This document shows positions 1-5,657 of a stretch of 5,657 nucleotides of DNA, piece by piece. Each line of letters begins with the position of its first letter. Within the stretch, counting starts at the first letter, position 1. The notes below the pieces were generated by a model. It was not told the origin of the DNA and did no database searches. It was given only the letters and a program-made list of their open reading frames with translations. The translations under genes were made by a program, and so were the position numbers. Origin of the DNA: Methylocystaceae bacterium. Lineage in GTDB: Bacteria > Pseudomonadota > Alphaproteobacteria > Rhizobiales > Beijerinckiaceae. The stretch is from assembly GCA_003152255.1 (NCBI GenBank), contig PLZT01000571.1:286-5942 (forward strand), written 5' to 3'.

Positions 1-606
1 CCCGCGCATAAAGGCCGCAACCCGGTCGCGATCGTCAGGATCGAGGTGGTGAACATGCGCGCCGTCGATCATCTCGAGGGCCGTCCGCGCCGCAACTTCG
101 TTTAGCGCCTTGTGCGCATCCATCACAAGGAGATGCAAACTATCGTCCTGACCGCGTCGCGCCGAAGTCATCCGTGTTATTTCATCGCGGCCGATTACGC
201 TGTCTGGAGCAGAGGGAATCCTCTTTTGCAAGTCGATCAACCGCGCCCGCAAGGATTTTCCGCTTTCCGGATCGACCGCTTCGACTGGCGCGAGCATGGT
301 CGCCATATCGACGGGAATGCCCGCCAGAAGCGCCGTAACGCCGGGAATTGCGATGCGGTCTCCGTCGAGCGGACGAGCCCCGGTAATAATGCGATCGAAC
401 TGGGGGTCCGACAAGCCGGCGGCATGCCGCTCCGCCTGCAGAGATGGCGCGGCGCTCCCCACTGACGATGCATGCGCCGCCGCCTCCTGCAGCATGGTCA
501 GGCGCAATTTGATGCGATCGTTTGCATTCAGCGCTTCGGCGATTAGCGATGGGAGCAGGACGGCCTGCTCTCCCAACAGCTTAACGATCTCCACCTTCGC
601 GGTCAT
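1..606 (-). CDS. Partial protein of unknown function, divergent from hypF (N-terminal 202 residues)
   Basis: Reading the minus strand from the ATG at 606-604, the frame stays open for 202 codons to the left edge, so the 3' end is missing. I do not recognise the family and assign no function. The visible part is a soluble, Ala/Leu-rich, mostly helical-looking protein with no signal peptide, membrane segment or Cys cluster. It begins MTAKVEIVKLLGEQ. A segment with the look of a conserved motif, SLHLLVMDAHKALNEV, lies at about residues 156-171. An acidic/His-rich stretch, GAHVHHLDPDDRDR, follows at about 182-195. A G-run (611-615, GGGGG on the minus strand) four bases before the ATG could be a weak ribosome-binding site. 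Plus-strand readings of the same DNA are rich in Arg, Ser and Cys and look like antisense shadows. The gene is transcribed away from hypF across a 269-bp intergenic region, so shared regulation is possible but unproven. Confidence 0.72.
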   Translation of the reverse strand, partial: MTAKVEIVKLLGEQAVLLPSLIAEALNANDRIKLRLTMLQEAAAHASSVGSAAPSLQAERHAAGLSDPQFDRIITGARPLDGDRIAIPGVTALLAGIPVDMATMLAPVEAVDPESGKSLRARLIDLQKRIPSAPDSVIGRDEITRMTSARRGQDDSLHLLVMDAHKALNEVAARTALEMIDGAHVHHLDPDDRDRVAAFMRG

Positions 607-666
607 GTCGCCCCCAGTTAGGGTCTTTGGCGCAATCGGCGAAGAGACTCGCTTTGCGCTGCGCCG

Positions 667-684
667 GCGCTAGAAGTATAGCGC
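667..684 (-). promoter_or_regulatory. Inverted repeat overlapping a possible minus-strand -10 box
   Basis: GCGCTA (667-672) and TAGCGC (679-684) are exact reverse complements separated by six bases. On the minus strand, positions 680-675 read TATACT, five of six matches to a sigma-70 -10 box, about 69 bases before the start codon of the minus-strand gene. No good -35 hexamer lies at 16-18 bp; that interval runs into the 696-718 palindrome. This could be the promoter of the minus-strand gene with an overlapping operator, but the support is weak. Confidence 0.25.
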
Positions 685-687
685 GAG

Positions 688-724
688 GCCACCCACGGAA
701 AGCAATCATTGTTTTCCGGTGGTG
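688..724. promoter_or_regulatory. Palindrome / stem-loop, candidate operator
   Basis: The core is CGGAAAGCAAT (696-706), a single central C (707) and ATTGTTTTCCG (708-718). The two 11-base arms are reverse complements except at one position, a G opposite T (702/712). Outside the core, GCCAC (688-692) can pair with GTGGT (719-723) if CCA (693-695) bulges out, so a longer RNA hairpin is also possible. No T-run follows on either strand, so an intrinsic terminator is unlikely. It lies about 90 bp upstream of the minus-strand start codon and about 158 bp upstream of the hypF start. That position fits an operator for a dimeric regulator. The regulator is unknown. Confidence 0.5.
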
Positions 725-862
725 TTGGAGATGAGCCGTGTCGACGGCCATTTTGTCCCTTGTCCGTGATCCGCGCTTTCGCCCCACGTCGGCGTCCGCC
801 AGATTCCGATAAACTCGACATTCGCCACTTTCGCTCTACCTGACTCGGATGAAGCGCAAGTG

Positions 863-868
863 AAGGGG
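863..868 (+). promoter_or_regulatory. Ribosome-binding site of hypF
   Basis: AAGGGG sits seven bases before the GTG at 876. An in-frame TGA at 861-863 rules out any earlier start. Together these fix GTG 876 as the hypF start. Confidence 0.6.
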
Positions 869-875
869 TGAGGCA

Positions 876-3320
876 GTGCTCGCCGAGCATAAGCAGCGGG
901 ATCCGGCCAAGGTCGTTTCGTTGGAGGTTCGTGTGCGGGGCCGCGTGCAGGGCGTGGGGTTCCGCCCGACGGTCTGGCGACTTTCGCGCGCGCTGGGCCT
1001 TTGCGGCGAAGTTTTTAACGACTCCGAGGGAGTTTTTATTCGGCTGTGGGGCGCCGAGCAACAAATTACCATTTTCCTTGACCGCCTGCGGCAGGAGCCG
1101 CCGGTATTGGCGCGGATCGACAGCGTCGAATGCACGGAAGGTCGTGGGAATATGCCCCCGGATTTCCGTATCGCGCCGAGCGTCGAGGGGCGCGCGCATA
1201 CGCAAATCGCCCCGGACGCCGCCATCTGTCGCGCTTGCGCCGCGGAAATCTTGAATTCGCGCGAACGGCGCGCCAACTATTTCTTCACCAATTGCACGCA
1301 TTGCGGGCCGCGCCTCACGATAGTCACGGAAATCCCGTATGACCGCGCGAACACGACGATGGCGCCATTCCCGATGTGCGCGGCGTGCGAAGCGGAATAC
1401 ACGGACCCTGGCGATCGTCGTTTCCATGCCGAAGCGATCGCCTGCGGCGCCTGCGGTCCAAGGATCGCATTGCGGCGCCTGGACGGGCATGCGCCGGACC
1501 TGGAAAAGCTGTCGGGCGAGGAATGCCTCGCCACGGCGCGTCGGCTCATTATGTCGGGTGCGATCCTCGCTCTCAAAGGTCTTGGAGGCTATCATCTCGC
1601 CTGCGACGCCACGAATTTCGATGCGGTTTCACGCCTTCGGCGATTGAAGCGCCGCGACGCGAAGCCTTTCGCTCTGATGGCGCGAGACCTCGGCGTCATA
1701 AGAGATTATTGCGCCGTCGGAGAAGAGGAGGAGCGCCTGCTTATCAGCTCCGCGGCGCCGATCGTCCTGCTGAACACGCGCGGCGGGAAACGATTGCCGC
1801 CAGTGGTCGCGCCGAGCCTTAACGCGCTTGGCTTCATGTTGCCGACGACCCCGCTGCATCTCCTCGTCATGCAGGGCTTTGCAGGGCCGCTGGTGATGAC
1901 GAGCGGTAATCTCTCCGACGAACCGCAGGCCATTGACGACAATGACGCTCGGGAGCGTCTCGCGGCAATTGCGAGCTACGCGCTTGTCCATGACCGGCGG
2001 ATTGCAAATCGCGTCGACGATTCAATCGTGCGCGTCATGGCCGGTCGCGCGCGAGTCTTGCGCCGCGCGAGAGGCTATGCGCCGGCACCGCTCCGTTTGC
2101 CGTCAGGGTTTGAATCCGCCCCCCAGCTTTTGGCTTTTGGCGGTGAATTGAAAGCTGCATTCTGTCTGCTCAAAGACGGAGAAGCCACGCTGTCACAGCA
2201 TCAAGGCGATCTCGAAGACGAAAGAACCTTCGACGACTACCGCAAAAACCTGGCGCTCTACGCAAGACTTTTTGACCATCGCCCGGCGGCTTTCGTCGTT
2301 GACGGCCATCCGGACTATGTCTCCTCGAAGTTCGCGCGAGAGCAGGGGCTCGCGACGTCGACGCCGGTGATGGAGGCCCAGCACCACCACGCTCATGTCG
2401 CGGCGTGCCTGGCGGAAAATGGACGCCCGCTCGATGCGCCGCCGGTGTTGGGCGTGGTCTTGGATGGTTTGGGTTTTGGCGACGACGGAACAATCTGGGG
2501 CGGGGAATTTTTGCTCGCCGACTACCGCCGCTATGAACGGCTGGGCGCGCTGCGGCCTGTCGCGATGCCGGGCGGGGCTCGGGCTATTCGCGGACCTTGG
2601 CGCAATCTTTACGCTCACCTCACGGCCCTTATGGATTGGCCGGAGTTTGCGCGACATTTCTCGCAACTCGACCTTTGCGCCGAGCTAAGCAAGAGGCCGC
2701 TTTCGACTCTCGAAGCCATGATGCGAAGCGGCGTCAATTCGCCGATGGCCTCGTCTTGCGGTCGATTGTTCGACGCGGTCGCGGCCGCCCTCGACATCTG
2801 CCCGGACCGCCAAGCCTATGAGGGCGAAACCGGAGCGCGTCTCGAAGCGATTGTGGATGAAAGTGAATTGCGGAACGGAGATGAGGCGCATTGCTATTCC
2901 TTCTCGCTTTCTCTGCGAAGCCCGGCCGGCCCGCAATATCTCGAACCGGCGACGATGTGGCGCGCGCTTCTCGACGATCTCATGACGAGAGCGCCGCCTC
3001 CCATAATCGCGGCGCGCTTTCACAAGGGTCTCGCCGCCGCGATCGTTGCGATGACGAAGCAGCTTGCGCAAAAAGACAGCGTTCGCGCGCGGCTATTTGA
3101 CACTGTCGCCCTCTCGGGCGGCTGCTTTCAGAACCATATTCTCTTCGCGGAGGTGCTACGTCGCCTGGAACAGGCGGGGTTCAAGGTGCTGACTCACGCG
3201 GAAGTTCCGGCCAATGACGGCGGCCTTGCGCTCGGACAAGCCGCAATAGGGGCCGCGCGCCTGATCGACGAGGCGAAATGGCATAGCATTGAGGGAGGGG
3301 TTCGTGTCGCTAGAGCGTGA
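876..3320 (+). CDS. hypF: Carbamoyltransferase HypF, [NiFe]-hydrogenase maturation
   Basis: This 814-residue cytoplasmic protein starts at GTG and is slightly longer than the usual 750-800. HypF uses carbamoyl phosphate and ATP to carbamoylate the C-terminal Cys of HypE, the first step in making the cyanide ligands of the hydrogenase iron. All domains are visible. An N-terminal acylphosphatase-like domain (about 15-105) has VRGRVQGVGFRP at 20-31. Two zinc fingers follow, with pairs C118/C121, C140/C143, C168/C171 and C190/C193; the 18-24-18 spacing is the HypF pattern. A YrdC-like domain (about 215-400) contains KGLGGYHLACDATN, KRRDAKPFALM and TSGNLSDEP, and ends in RRARGYAPAP. The C-terminal Kae1-like domain (about 415-800) has FGGELK, the metal-site QHHHAHVAACLAENG at 502-516, DGLGFGDDGTIWGGE, LSGGCFQN and PANDGGLALGQA. 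No break or missing motif is seen. It is the first gene of the plus-strand operon and its end overlaps the isomerase gene by 17 bases. Confidence 0.97.
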   Translation: MLAEHKQRDPAKVVSLEVRVRGRVQGVGFRPTVWRLSRALGLCGEVFNDSEGVFIRLWGAEQQITIFLDRLRQEPPVLARIDSVECTEGRGNMPPDFRIAPSVEGRAHTQIAPDAAICRACAAEILNSRERRANYFFTNCTHCGPRLTIVTEIPYDRANTTMAPFPMCAACEAEYTDPGDRRFHAEAIACGACGPRIALRRLDGHAPDLEKLSGEECLATARRLIMSGAILALKGLGGYHLACDATNFDAVSRLRRLKRRDAKPFALMARDLGVIRDYCAVGEEEERLLISSAAPIVLLNTRGGKRLPPVVAPSLNALGFMLPTTPLHLLVMQGFAGPLVMTSGNLSDEPQAIDDNDARERLAAIASYALVHDRRIANRVDDSIVRVMAGRARVLRRARGYAPAPLRLPSGFESAPQLLAFGGELKAAFCLLKDGEATLSQHQGDLEDERTFDDYRKNLALYARLFDHRPAAFVVDGHPDYVSSKFAREQGLATSTPVMEAQHHHAHVAACLAENGRPLDAPPVLGVVLDGLGFGDDGTIWGGEFLLADYRRYERLGALRPVAMPGGARAIRGPWRNLYAHLTALMDWPEFARHFSQLDLCAELSKRPLSTLEAMMRSGVNSPMASSCGRLFDAVAAALDICPDRQAYEGETGARLEAIVDESELRNGDEAHCYSFSLSLRSPAGPQYLEPATMWRALLDDLMTRAPPPIIAARFHKGLAAAIVAMTKQLAQKDSVRARLFDTVALSGGCFQNHILFAEVLRRLEQAGFKVLTHAEVPANDGGLALGQAAIGAARLIDEAKWHSIEGGVRVARA
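3291..3300 (+). promoter_or_regulatory. Ribosome-binding site of the isomerase gene, inside hypF
   Basis: GAGGGAGGGG lies three bases before the GTG at 3304, with its GGAG about six bases from it. The open frame extends back to a TTG at 3289, but that codon precedes this purine-rich site and would translate through it. GTG 3304 is therefore the better start. Confidence 0.6.
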
Positions 3321-3996
3321 CCTGAAGTCGCTTTATCCGTTCTTGCACGGGAAAAGTCAGGATCCCGCCAAGCTCGGCGAGGCCTTGCTGCGTTCCGTCG
3401 ATGAGAAAGCGAGAGAGTCGCGCGAAACCAACGCCCGCTTTTTTGATGAACAGGGCGCCGTGCTCGTCGAAGCGGCAAAGGCCATCGCTGCGGTTTACCG
3501 GCGAGGCGGACGCATGTTTTCGATGGGAAACGGCGGCTCGAGTTGCGATGCGTCGCACTTCGCGGTCGAATTCGTGCATCCCATCACCACCGGACGGCAG
3601 GCTCTCGCCGCGGTCAATCTCGTCGCCGACCTCGCCACGATAACGGCGATCGGCAATGACGTCGGTTTCGAACATATCTTCACGCGTCAGTTGATCGCGC
3701 AGGCCAAGTCCGGCGACGGTCTGATCGGCGTTTCGACGAGCGGAAACTCCTCCAATTTGCTGCATGCCTTCGCCAAAGCGAAGGAGATGGGCGTGACGAC
3801 GATCGGACTTGCGGGCGGCGACGGCGGCGCCATGGCGTCGAGCGGACTCGTGGAGCATTGCCTCGTCGTGCCCACGACCTCGATCCATCGCATCCAGGAG
3901 TGTCACGTCGCCGCTTACCACATCGCTTGGGATCTCGTGCACACGCTGCTCGCCGACGATCGCGGCTTCGCGTCGAGGAAAGGCAGTGCGGCATGA
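3304..3996 (+). CDS. gmhA: SIS-domain phosphoheptose isomerase-like protein (GmhA family) within the hyp operon
   Basis: This 230-residue protein is of the GmhA family, which converts sedoheptulose 7-phosphate to D-glycero-manno-heptose 7-phosphate; E. coli GmhA has 192 residues. The extra length is mostly an N-terminal extension of about 25-30 residues plus a short tail. SIS motifs are clear: SMGNGGSSCDASHFAVEF at 73-90 (phosphosugar loop), AIGNDVGFEHIFTRQL at 115-130, GVSTSGNSSNLL at 142-153 and HRIQECHVAAYH at 195-206. H85, E89, Q198 and H206 fall where E. coli GmhA has metal-site and catalytic residues H61, E65, Q172 and H180, so it is probably an active isomerase rather than a SIS regulator. 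Start GTG 3304 overlaps hypF by 17 bases, and its TGA overlaps the hypD ATG (ATGA). The context implies co-expression with hydrogenase maturation, not with lipopolysaccharide genes, so the true substrate is uncertain. An alternative start is TTG 3289 (235 residues). Confidence 0.88.
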   Translation: MSLERDLKSLYPFLHGKSQDPAKLGEALLRSVDEKARESRETNARFFDEQGAVLVEAAKAIAAVYRRGGRMFSMGNGGSSCDASHFAVEFVHPITTGRQALAAVNLVADLATITAIGNDVGFEHIFTRQLIAQAKSGDGLIGVSTSGNSSNLLHAFAKAKEMGVTTIGLAGGDGGAMASSGLVEHCLVVPTTSIHRIQECHVAAYHIAWDLVHTLLADDRGFASRKGSAA

Positions 3997-5124
3997 AATA
4001 TGTCGATGAGTTCCGCGACGGCGAAAAGGCGAGGATCCTCGTCAAGGAAATCCACGACCTGATGTCGACCATGGATACTCCCAAGGATCGGCCGCTTCAT
4101 ATAATGGAGGTGTGCGGCGGTCACACGCATTCGATATTCCGCTATGGCGTCGAGGGCATGCTCCCCAAGACGATCGAGCTTGTGCATGGGCCCGGTTGCC
4201 CTGTGTGCGTGCTACCGATGGGCCGCGTCGATGATTGCGTGAGCATCGCCGAGCGTCCCGAGGTCATCTTCACGACCTTCGGCGACGCTATGCGCGTGCC
4301 TGGCTCCAAAGTGAGCCTGCTTCAAGCCAAGGCTGACGGCGCCGACGTGCGCATGGTCTATTCCCCCATGGACGCGCTCGCGCTGGCACGAAAACATCGC
4401 GACCGCGAGATCGTGTTTTTTGGACTAGGCTTCGAGACCACGATGCCCTCGACAGCGCTGACGATTTTGCAGGCCGACCGGGAAGGCGTCACGAATTTTT
4501 CGGTCTTCTGCAATCACATAACCATCGTGCCGACAATAAAGGCGATTTTGGACAGTCCAGATATAAGGATCGACGGATTTTTGGGGCCCGGGCACGTGTC
4601 GATGGTCGTCGGCACGAGACCGTACGAGTTCATCGCGCAATATTACCGCAAAGCCGATGGTCGTCGCGGGCTTTGAGCCCCTGGACATTCTCCAGTCGAT
4701 ATGGATGGTCGTCAAGCAGATCAAGGATGGTCGCTGCGAGATCGAGAATCAATATGCGCGCGTAGTGCCGGACGAAGGCAACGCTGCGGCGCTTAAAGCA
4801 GTTTCCGAGGTCTATGAGCTACGCGAGTTTTTCGAATGGCGCGGATTGGGATCGATCGACCATTCGGGCGTCAGGCTGCGCGACGATTACGCGCGCTTCG
4901 ACGCCGAGCGCAAATTCGCCGTTCCTAATCTGAAGATCACGGACCCAAAGTCCTGCCAGTGCGGAGAGGTGCTCAAGGGAGTCATCAAACCCTGGCAATG
5001 TAAAGTGTTCGGCTCCGCCTGCACGCCGCACTCGCCGCTCGGAGCCTTGATGGTGTCGTCGGAAGGCGCCTGCGCCGCATATTATCAATATGGGGGTTTG
5101 AAACAGCACGAGGCGGCCACATGA
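3993..5124 (+). CDS. hypD: HypD, [NiFe]-hydrogenase Fe(CN)2CO assembly scaffold, frameshifted
   Basis: HypD, with HypC, holds the iron on which the CN and CO ligands are assembled. The start is ATG 3993, with AGGAAAGG about ten bases upstream and a 4-base ATGA overlap with the isomerase gene; the frame is open further upstream, but that DNA is the isomerase gene. The first frame encodes 227 residues and stops at 4674-4676. The rest continues in the next frame to TGA 5122-5124. Dropping one A from 4650-4652 joins them into a 376-residue protein, a normal HypD length. The N-terminal part has MEVCGGHTHSIFRYG (C41, the expected iron-binding Cys), HGPGCPVC (C69, C72), FGLGFETTMPSTA and GFLGPGHVSMVVGTRPYEFIA. 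The C-terminal part has VVAGFEPLDILQ and the Fe-S cysteines C321, C323, C336 and C343, plus C360 (corrected numbering). All key residues are present, so the break looks like a recent single-base event or a sequencing error. If real, it would cut off the Fe-S part and probably abolish function. Confidence 0.93.
4650..4652 (+). other. Site of the single-base frameshift in hypD
   Basis: The read frame gives ...YYRKADGRRGL and a stop, while the +1 frame gives KPMVVAGFEPLD, the conserved HypD sequence, directly after the AAA run. Reading CGC AAG CCG ATG instead of CGC AAA GCC GAT restores the protein. The extra base is therefore best placed in this A-run. Confidence 0.8.
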
Positions 5125-5657
5125 CTCTTGCCGCGTCCGCCATGCGATCCCGCGTGCTTGGTAGGGTGTTCGTGCCGAAGGTGACGCTCGCGCATGGCGG
5201 CGGCGGCAAAGCGATGAAGGACCTGATCGACGACGTGTTCGTCGCGGCATTCGATGGGACCGCGCCGCCCGTGCTGGAGGATCAGGCCCGCTTCGATCTT
5301 GCGTCGTTCTCCATGCATGGCGATCAACTGGCGTTCACGACCGACGCCTTCGTCGTCGATCCCTTGTTCTTTCCGGGCGGCGACATCGGGAAGCTCGCCG
5401 TGTGCGGAACGATCAACGATCTCGCGGTCGGCGGCGCGAAGCCGCTGTATCTTTCCTGCGCGGTGATCATCGAAGAGGGCGTTGCCATCGACACCCTTCG
5501 AAAGATCGCCGACTCCATGGCGCGAACGGCCTCCGAGGCGGGCGTCAAGATCGTCACCGGCGACACTAAGGTCGTGCAGAAGGGCGCATGCGATAAGCTC
5601 TTCGTGACGACCACGGGGATCGGCGTGATCCCCAGCGGAGTAAATCTTGGAGCGCAT
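5121..5657 (+). CDS. hypE: HypE, carbamoyl dehydratase of [NiFe]-hydrogenase maturation (N-terminal 179 residues)
   Basis: HypE accepts the carbamoyl group from HypF on its C-terminal Cys and uses ATP to dehydrate it to a thiocyanate, which supplies cyanide to the HypC-HypD iron. The 179 residues here are roughly the first half of a protein of about 340 and run off the right edge. The C-terminal PR(V/I)C tail cannot be seen. The visible part is the AIRS/PurM-like N-terminal domain. It contains VTLAHGGGGKAMKDLI (21-36), FTTDAFVVDPLFFPGGDIGK (72-91), LAVCGTINDLAVGGAKPLYLS (92-112) and KIVTGDTKVV (143-152), all typical of HypE. ATG 5121 overlaps the hypD stop as ATGA and has GAGG (5110-5113) seven bases upstream. 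ATG 5142 is an alternative start nearer the usual N-terminus. With the hypD frameshift, ribosomes would stop about 445 bases before this start, so coupled translation of hypE might fall. Confidence 0.96.
   Translation, partial: MTLAASAMRSRVLGRVFVPKVTLAHGGGGKAMKDLIDDVFVAAFDGTAPPVLEDQARFDLASFSMHGDQLAFTTDAFVVDPLFFPGGDIGKLAVCGTINDLAVGGAKPLYLSCAVIIEEGVAIDTLRKIADSMARTASEAGVKIVTGDTKVVQKGACDKLFVTTTGIGVIPSGVNLGAH

Larger units (their letters stand above)
607..875. other. Divergent intergenic region between the minus-strand gene and hypF
   Basis: This 269-bp stretch holds no convincing gene. It separates two divergently transcribed genes and should therefore contain the promoters for both. It carries the two inverted repeats listed separately (667-684 and 688-724). 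Only very short reading frames occur, for example 12 codons from the ATG at 731. I found no convincing sigma-70 -35/-10 pair or sigma-54 -24/-12 element pointing toward hypF. Confidence 0.7.

Noticed and set aside
628..645. Possible sigma-54 promoter (TTGGCGC...)
   Set aside because: The -24 half is only a partial match and no TTGC occurs at the right spacing for a -12 element.
112..673. Two plus-strand open frames (112-465 and 296-673)
   Set aside because: Their products are rich in Arg, Ser and Cys and look like shadows of the minus-strand gene, which has a continuous frame through 1-606.
688..724. Intrinsic terminator
   Set aside because: The stem-loop is not followed by a T-run on either strand and lies upstream of both genes, not at a 3' end.
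731..769. 12-codon leader peptide with GGAG just before its ATG
   Set aside because: The GGAG abuts the ATG with no spacer, the peptide has no distinctive content, and nothing attenuator-like follows.
618..1595. 325-codon open frame on the minus strand
   Set aside because: It lies mostly antisense to hypF, is Arg-rich with no recognisable motif, and overlaps the clearly real acylphosphatase and zinc-finger domains.
3310..3942. 210-codon minus-strand frame
   Set aside because: It is antisense to the isomerase gene, whose active-site motifs are unmistakable.
3858..3992. Upstream extension of the hypD frame to an earlier ATG
   Set aside because: This DNA encodes the C-terminus of the isomerase in another frame. 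The extension is Arg/His-rich, and ATG 3993 gives a standard HypD N-terminus with a suitable ribosome-binding site.
4657..5124. Separate 155-codon gene starting at ATG 4657
   Set aside because: It is the C-terminal part of HypD in the shifted frame. The ATG is an internal Met of the conserved region and has no good ribosome-binding site. A split HypD by re-initiation is possible but unsupported.

Overview
The window is a piece of a [NiFe]-hydrogenase maturation (hyp) operon from a GC-rich bacterium. The base composition, GC-ending codons, GTG starts and tightly overlapping genes suggest a proteobacterium, possibly alphaproteobacterial. That placement is inferred from sequence style and is not proven. 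No hydrogenase structural subunit lies in the window.

Layout. Positions 1-606 hold the 5' part of a minus-strand gene of unknown function that runs off the left edge. Positions 607-875 are a divergent intergenic region with a nearly perfect 23-bp palindrome (696-718), a second, smaller inverted repeat (667-684) and a possible minus-strand -10 box. From 876 to the right edge, four genes run on the plus strand with no gaps: hypF (876-3320), a GmhA-like SIS-domain sugar-phosphate isomerase (3304-3996), hypD (3993-5124) and the first half of hypE (5121 to beyond 5657). The junctions overlap by 17, 4 and 4 bases, which suggests one transcript with translational coupling.

How the genes work together. 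HypF makes a carbamoyl-adenylate from carbamoyl phosphate and passes the carbamoyl group to the C-terminal cysteine of HypE. HypE dehydrates it to a thiocyanate, and the cyanide goes to the iron held by the HypC-HypD complex, building Fe(CN)2CO for the hydrogenase large subunit. hypF, hypD and hypE are present, but hypC, hypA and hypB are not in the window.

Two points stand out. An isomerase gene with all four GmhA active-site residues is embedded in the operon directly before hypD, where hypC often sits. hypD carries a single-base frameshift at an AAA run (4650-4652). Removing one A restores a normal 376-residue HypD, so this is either a sequencing error or a recent inactivating mutation.
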